Of a stretch of 19,298 nt of DNA, positions 16,836-19,298 are shown one piece after another. The first letter of the stretch is position 1. Each line of letters starts with the position of its first letter. Source of the DNA: Pseudomonadota bacterium (GTDB taxonomy: Bacteria > Pseudomonadota > Alphaproteobacteria > Sphingomonadales > Sphingomonadaceae); assembly GCA_023436615.1 (NCBI GenBank), contig JAEZIO010000042.1, positions 1 to 19,298 of the forward strand, read 5' to 3'. Both the position numbers and the translations under genes were made by a program. The notes beneath the pieces were generated by a model that saw only the letters and a list, made by a program, of their open reading frames with translations, searched no databases and was not told where the DNA came from.

Positions 16836-17152
16836 CAGCTTTCCTCGTCTTCCTTGCCCGTTTCCACCCCGAGATCGTCATCGTCCGTCGCCAGGTCGAC
16901 CTCGTCGTCGGCGCTCGGCTCCTCGTCCTCGTCGATCGCGAGCTCCTCGGCTTCGAGATCCTCGTCCTTCTTTTCCTTGACGGCAGTATCGGCCGCCTCG
17001 AACGGCATCGGCTGCTTGGACTTCAGGACGGGCTCCGGAATCCAGTCGGTTCCGCATTCGATGCAATGCACCGGATTCTCGTTGCCGAGATCATAGAAAC
17101 GCGTCGAGCATTTGGGGCAGGTGCGCTTGGTGCCCCACTCAGGTTTGACCAT
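16835..17152 (-). CDS. TIGR02300 (FYDLN acid) family zinc-ribbon protein
   Basis: This is a small cytoplasmic-type protein of 105 residues. The N-terminus MVKPEWGTKRTCPKCSTRFY carries a zinc ribbon (C12, C15, C30, C33). Residues 58 to the end are a highly acidic Asp/Glu-rich tail. This two-part structure defines the alphaproteobacterial FYDLN acid family, whose function is unknown. The namesake motif reads FYDLG here. The ATG at 17152 is chosen because the conserved MVKPEWG begins there and a GGAG lies 10 nt upstream; the frame is open to 17392, but those codons overlap cmk on the other strand. It is divergent from cmk with a 106-bp gap. Confidence 0.92.
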   Translation of the reverse strand: MVKPEWGTKRTCPKCSTRFYDLGNENPVHCIECGTDWIPEPVLKSKQPMPFEAADTAVKEKKDEDLEAEELAIDEDEEPSADDEVDLATDDDDLGVETGKEDEES

Positions 17153-17258
17153 CAGGTCTTCGCTCCATTCAAGGGTGTCGGCGCCGGCTCGGCAGGGCCG
17201 CCGGCGGCATGCGGCGCGCGCCTTGCCATAGGCATTTGGCCCTGTCAAAGCGCCCCGC

Positions 17259-17948
17259 TTGAACAACAGTTCGCCAACTGACCAGCCGGCGCGGCGGAGC
17301 ATCGTCATTGCCGTCGACGGCCCTGCCGCGAGCGGCAAGGGCACGATCGCGCGGGCCCTCGCCGAGCACTTCAATCTGCCCCACATGGACACCGGCGCGC
17401 TCTATCGCGCGGTCGCGCTGAACCTCTGGCGCTGGGGGGGCGATCCCGCAAGCGAATTCGAGGCTCTTCGGGCGTGCGAGGACATCGGGTCCAATTTCGA
17501 GGACCCCGAGCTTCGCAGCGAGCCGGTTTCGCGGATTGCGTCGAGCATCTCCGCTTATCCTTCGGTGCGTGAGGCTTTGCTCGATCGGCAGCGCGCGTTC
17601 GCTGCCCAGGAGGGCGGAGCCGTACTCGACGGGCGCGACATCGGCACGGTGATCGCGCCCTACGCCGACGCCAAGCTGTACGTCACCGCATCGATCGACG
17701 TACGCGCGCAACGGCGCGTTCGCGAGCTGCTGGAGCGGGGGATGCCCGCCCATTACGATGACGTTCTGTGCGATCTCCAGTCCCGGGATTCGCGGGACAT
17801 GGGCCGCAAATGGGCGCCCCTCGAACAGGCCGAGGACGCTGCCCTCATCGACACCAGCGACCTCACTGTCGATCAGGCAATCGCGGCGGCCGTCGGGGCC
17901 GTTGAGGCGCGCTTGGACTGTTCCGCGCGGCCGTCGTCGACGCTCTGA
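17259..17948 (+). CDS. cmk: (d)CMP kinase (cytidylate kinase), TTG start
   Basis: This nucleoside monophosphate kinase phosphorylates CMP and dCMP with ATP to feed CTP and dCTP pools. The 229 residues match the family length. Signatures are the P-loop GPAASGKGT (21-29), the CMP-binding HMDTGALYRAVAL, and the conserved VLDGRDIGTVIAPYADAKLYVTA and QSRDSRDMGR motifs. TTG at 17259 is the only start codon between an in-frame stop at 17229 and the P-loop, so a TTG start is forced. The ribosome site is weak, suggesting low translation. In many sphingomonads cmk follows aroA and precedes rpsA; neither is here. Confidence 0.96.
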   Translation: MNNSSPTDQPARRSIVIAVDGPAASGKGTIARALAEHFNLPHMDTGALYRAVALNLWRWGGDPASEFEALRACEDIGSNFEDPELRSEPVSRIASSISAYPSVREALLDRQRAFAAQEGGAVLDGRDIGTVIAPYADAKLYVTASIDVRAQRRVRELLERGMPAHYDDVLCDLQSRDSRDMGRKWAPLEQAEDAALIDTSDLTVDQAIAAAVGAVEARLDCSARPSSTL

Positions 17949-17996
17949 GGTTCGGGGATCGCTACGCCCCAACAGCAATAACGCGTTCCCTAGCCG

Positions 17997-18022
17997 CGCC
18001 GGGTTGAGGAGATTGCCCGGCG
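17997..18022 (+). terminator. Hairpin downstream of cmk
   Basis: Seven-base arms CGCCGGG and CCCGGCG flank a 12-base loop, 49 bp past the cmk stop. A T5 run appears only about 10 bases after the stem, too far for a classical terminator. It could alternatively act in the leader of the 62-aa gene. Confidence 0.35.
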
Positions 18023-18041
18023 AACAGATCGTTTTTGGGGC

Positions 18042-18230
18042 ATGAGCGACAATGACATCTATGACGAGCCGAGCGAGGTGGATGCGGATGGCGGCGCGGT
18101 GTCCGTTAAAGGTCCGGATGCCGTCGACGTTCGCCTGACGCCGGGCGCTGCGGAAGAAACGTCGGAGCGGCTTCTGCAAGGGGCAATGAAGGCGCGCGGC
18201 CAGCGTTATTTCGACGATCCGGACCGCTGA
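18042..18230 (+). CDS. Small acidic protein of unknown function, 62 aa
   Basis: The 62-residue acidic soluble protein starts MSDNDIYDEPSEVDADGG, continues with a VDVRLTPGAAEETSERLLQG segment that looks like a beta strand plus helix, and ends RGQRYFDDPDR. I have no family name for it. There is no signal, membrane helix or cysteine. The ATG at 18042 is preceded by GGGG very close to the start rather than a well-spaced ribosome site. It may be read through from cmk (93-bp gap) or have its own promoter. Codon use looks like that of the neighbouring real genes, and the amino-acid composition is protein-like rather than shadow-like. Confidence 0.65.
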   Translation: MSDNDIYDEPSEVDADGGAVSVKGPDAVDVRLTPGAAEETSERLLQGAMKARGQRYFDDPDR

Positions 18231-18241
18231 AGCAGCAACCG

Positions 18242-18260
18242 GGTTTTCGTGCTCAAAACC
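18242..18260 (+). terminator. Possible terminator hairpin after the 62-aa gene
   Basis: Six-base arms GGTTTT and AAAACC with a 7-base loop lie 11 bp past the stop codon. No T-tract follows. Confidence 0.35.
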
Positions 18261-18283
18261 AGCGTTTCCCGGAGGATATGCGC

Positions 18284-18295
18284 GAGTCGCGACTC
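18284..18295. promoter_or_regulatory. 12-bp palindrome with two GANTC (CcrM) sites
   Basis: The perfect palindrome GAGTCGCGACTC contains GAGTC and GACTC, both matching GANTC, the target of the alphaproteobacterial cell-cycle methyltransferase CcrM. It lies 8 bp before the first CtrA-like box and about 160 bp before the start of the secreted protein gene. Confidence 0.5.
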
Positions 18296-18303
18296 CAACG
18301 TGG

Positions 18304-18318
18304 TTAACAGCCGTTTAC
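18304..18318. promoter_or_regulatory. CtrA-like box 1 (TTAA-N7-TTAC)
   Basis: It is one base away from the TTAA-N7-TTAA consensus bound by the response regulator CtrA. It sits in a short AT-rich stretch that stands out in the GC-rich background, 24 bp upstream of an exact box. Confidence 0.5.
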
Positions 18319-18327
18319 GATAACCAT

Positions 18328-18342
18328 TTAATTAGCGTTTAA
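18328..18342. promoter_or_regulatory. CtrA box 2 (exact TTAA-N7-TTAA)
   Basis: This is an exact match to the CtrA consensus, 115 bp upstream of the GTG of the secreted protein gene. Binding is inferred from the motif and alphaproteobacterial context. Confidence 0.6.
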
Positions 18343-18457
18343 AGCCAAGGGGTTGATCGAAACCGCTTGCGCGGTCGCCGGATTCGCTGTTCCGCTCGCC
18401 GATTGTGTCCAGAATGGGCGATTTTTCGCACCGTGCTGGGCAGAGGGGCGCTTCAGC

Positions 18458-19298
18458 GTGGCTTACGCCAAAAATGCGGATTGCCGGGGGTCTGCGGCCC
18501 GACGCGGGGCGTTGCTGCTTTGCGCCTGCGCGGTCGTCGCGCTTGCAACGAGCCCGGTCGTCGCTGCACCGCCCAACGGAAATGGCCCTCCAACTCCGCC
18601 GCCAGCCGTTAATGGCGGCGGCTCCTCTCCCGGGCCTGCGACCGGAGGGTCGTCAAACGGCAACGGCAACGGCAACGGGAACGGCAACGGGAACGGCAAC
18701 GGCAACGGCGGGTCGCAGTCGCCAGGCAACAACGGCAATGGCGGCAGCGGGCCACCCGCGTCCCCCACGCCGGGCCCGGATCAGCCGCCACGATCGGGCG
18801 AGCCGCACGACGGCGGCCAGCCGCCTCCAGCACCGCCCGGCCAGCCCGCAAGCGATGTTCAAGGCGCGGTAGGGCAGTCGCCGCCGCCGCCTGAAATCGT
18901 GCTCGACCAGGGCACGTTCGATATCGCAGTGCCGCCGCCCGCGCCGCCGCCGCCGCCGCCTGCGCCTCCGGCCGCGACGGATCCGCGGTCGGGCGCTCCA
19001 GCGGATATCCCGGTTCTCGAAACGCCGGCGCCACCGCCTCCCGCTCCCGGCTCGGGAACCGATCCGACGCAGCTACTGCTGTCGAACCCGGTTACCCCAC
19101 CGCTCGACCAGGTGCAGGTCGAGAATGGTACAATCATCGTGAGTTCGAGCGGTGGCGGTTCGTCCCACGGTCCGCCGCCCGACGCAGGTCCGCCAGCGGG
19201 CGCCGGTCCGCCAGCTCAACCGGGCCCGCCGACAAATGCCGGGCCTCCGCCCGATGCCGGCCCGCCGCCGGGCACGGGCGCTCCCGTGGGTGCGGGCC
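18458..19298 (+). CDS. Secreted low-complexity Pro/Gly/Asn-rich protein, cut by the window edge
   Basis: The reading frame is open from a GTG at 18458 to the window end, at least 280 codons. An AGAGGGG ribosome site lies about 9 nt upstream. The N-terminus has two arginines followed by a hydrophobic stretch (ALLLCACAVVALATSPVVA), read as a Sec signal with cleavage after VVA. The mature part starts Pro-rich, then has nine Asn-Gly dipeptides (residues 67-84). Long Pro/Ala/Gly tracts follow, with short ordered islands such as PEIVLDQGTFDIAVPPP and PLDQVQVENGTIIVSSSGGG. GPP-type repeats run to the edge. This resembles a surface or periplasmic linker region; the functional C-terminal domain is not visible. 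Two CtrA boxes and a GANTC palindrome precede it. I do not recognise the family. Confidence 0.75.
   Translation, partial: MAYAKNADCRGSAARRGALLLCACAVVALATSPVVAAPPNGNGPPTPPPAVNGGGSSPGPATGGSSNGNGNGNGNGNGNGNGNGGSQSPGNNGNGGSGPPASPTPGPDQPPRSGEPHDGGQPPPAPPGQPASDVQGAVGQSPPPPEIVLDQGTFDIAVPPPAPPPPPPAPPAATDPRSGAPADIPVLETPAPPPPAPGSGTDPTQLLLSNPVTPPLDQVQVENGTIIVSSSGGGSSHGPPPDAGPPAGAGPPAQPGPPTNAGPPPDAGPPPGTGAPVGAG
18656..18709 (+). repeat. Hexanucleotide tandem repeat encoding (Asn-Gly)9
   Basis: Nine units of AACGGC or AACGGG encode residues 67-84 of the secreted protein. In-frame six-base units can change copy number without breaking the frame, giving length variation of the linker. Confidence 0.9.
19171..19298 (+). 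repeat. Imperfect GPP-rich coding repeats
   Basis: Repeated Gly-Pro-Pro units separated by Asp-Ala, Ala-Gly-Ala or similar triplets (GPPPDAGPPAGAGPPAQPGP) run to the window edge. Two GPPPDAGPP copies are identical at the protein level. The array continues beyond the window. Confidence 0.7.

Noticed and set aside
15801..17096. A 431-codon plus-strand frame over the ABC ATPase and TIGR02300 genes
   Set aside because: It is antisense to two well-supported genes and ends in Ser/Arg low-complexity sequence mirroring the acidic tail of the TIGR02300 protein.
17220..17248. TTGACA (minus strand, 17248-17243) as a promoter of the TIGR02300 gene
   Set aside because: A perfect -35 hexamer, but no acceptable -10 lies 16-18 bases downstream, so it was not annotated as a promoter.
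18656..18709. The regular 6-bp array as a possible CRISPR or iteron array
   Set aside because: Units are contiguous, in frame and code for Asn-Gly. There are no spacers and no replication gene nearby.
18367..18872. Overlapping plus-strand frames with start codons at 18367 and 18405
   Set aside because: They compete with the GTG frame at 18458. They lack a signal peptide and give Arg-rich or Thr-Ala-Thr-Gly repeats, the expected shadow of the Asn-Gly array.

Overview
The window looks like chromosomal DNA of an alphaproteobacterium, most likely a member of the Sphingomonadales. The DNA is GC-rich with strong GC bias at third codon positions. The F1 ATP synthase genes run atpH-atpA-atpG-atpD, and a FYDLN-type acidic zinc-ribbon protein (TIGR02300 family, alphaproteobacterial) sits divergent from cmk. 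Near-exact CtrA boxes and GANTC sites lie in front of one gene. The genus assignment is inference from gene content; no 16S sequence is present.

Layout. 1-4132 (minus): F1 ATP synthase operon atpH, atpA, atpG, atpD, tightly coupled; atpD runs off the left edge and atpC would lie beyond it. 4329-5833 (plus): a DUF1203 gene overlapping a full-length three-domain ada (alkylation repair). 5837-9632 (minus): priA followed by an exported HEXXH/TPR protein. 9633-11719: a small, visibly less GC-rich islet with a lipocalin lipoprotein (blc) and a ten-helix TehA/SLAC1-family transporter, bracketed and split by three copies of a 24-bp imperfect palindrome. 11720-12980 (minus): purC preceded by two unrecognised small genes (58 and 65 codons). 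13134-14084 (plus): a GcvA-type LysR regulator divergent from the small genes, with a LysR-type T-N11-A palindrome just before its start. 14115-14190 (minus): tRNA-Ala(GGC). 14245-16673 (minus): an ABC-2 exporter (permease and ATPase, ATGA overlap). 16835-17152 (minus): TIGR02300 protein. 17259-17948 (plus): cmk with a TTG start and, unusually, without aroA before it or rpsA after it. 18042-18230 (plus): a small acidic protein. 18458-end (plus): the start of a secreted, repeat-rich Pro/Gly/Asn protein whose upstream region carries two CtrA boxes and a palindrome holding two CcrM (GANTC) sites.

Most of the window is housekeeping: ATP synthesis, replication restart, purine and CMP metabolism, and DNA repair. 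The parts most worth a second look are the CtrA/GANTC promoter in front of the low-complexity secreted protein, the LysR regulator with its divergent pair of small genes and structured leader, and the 24-bp palindrome family around the blc-transporter islet.
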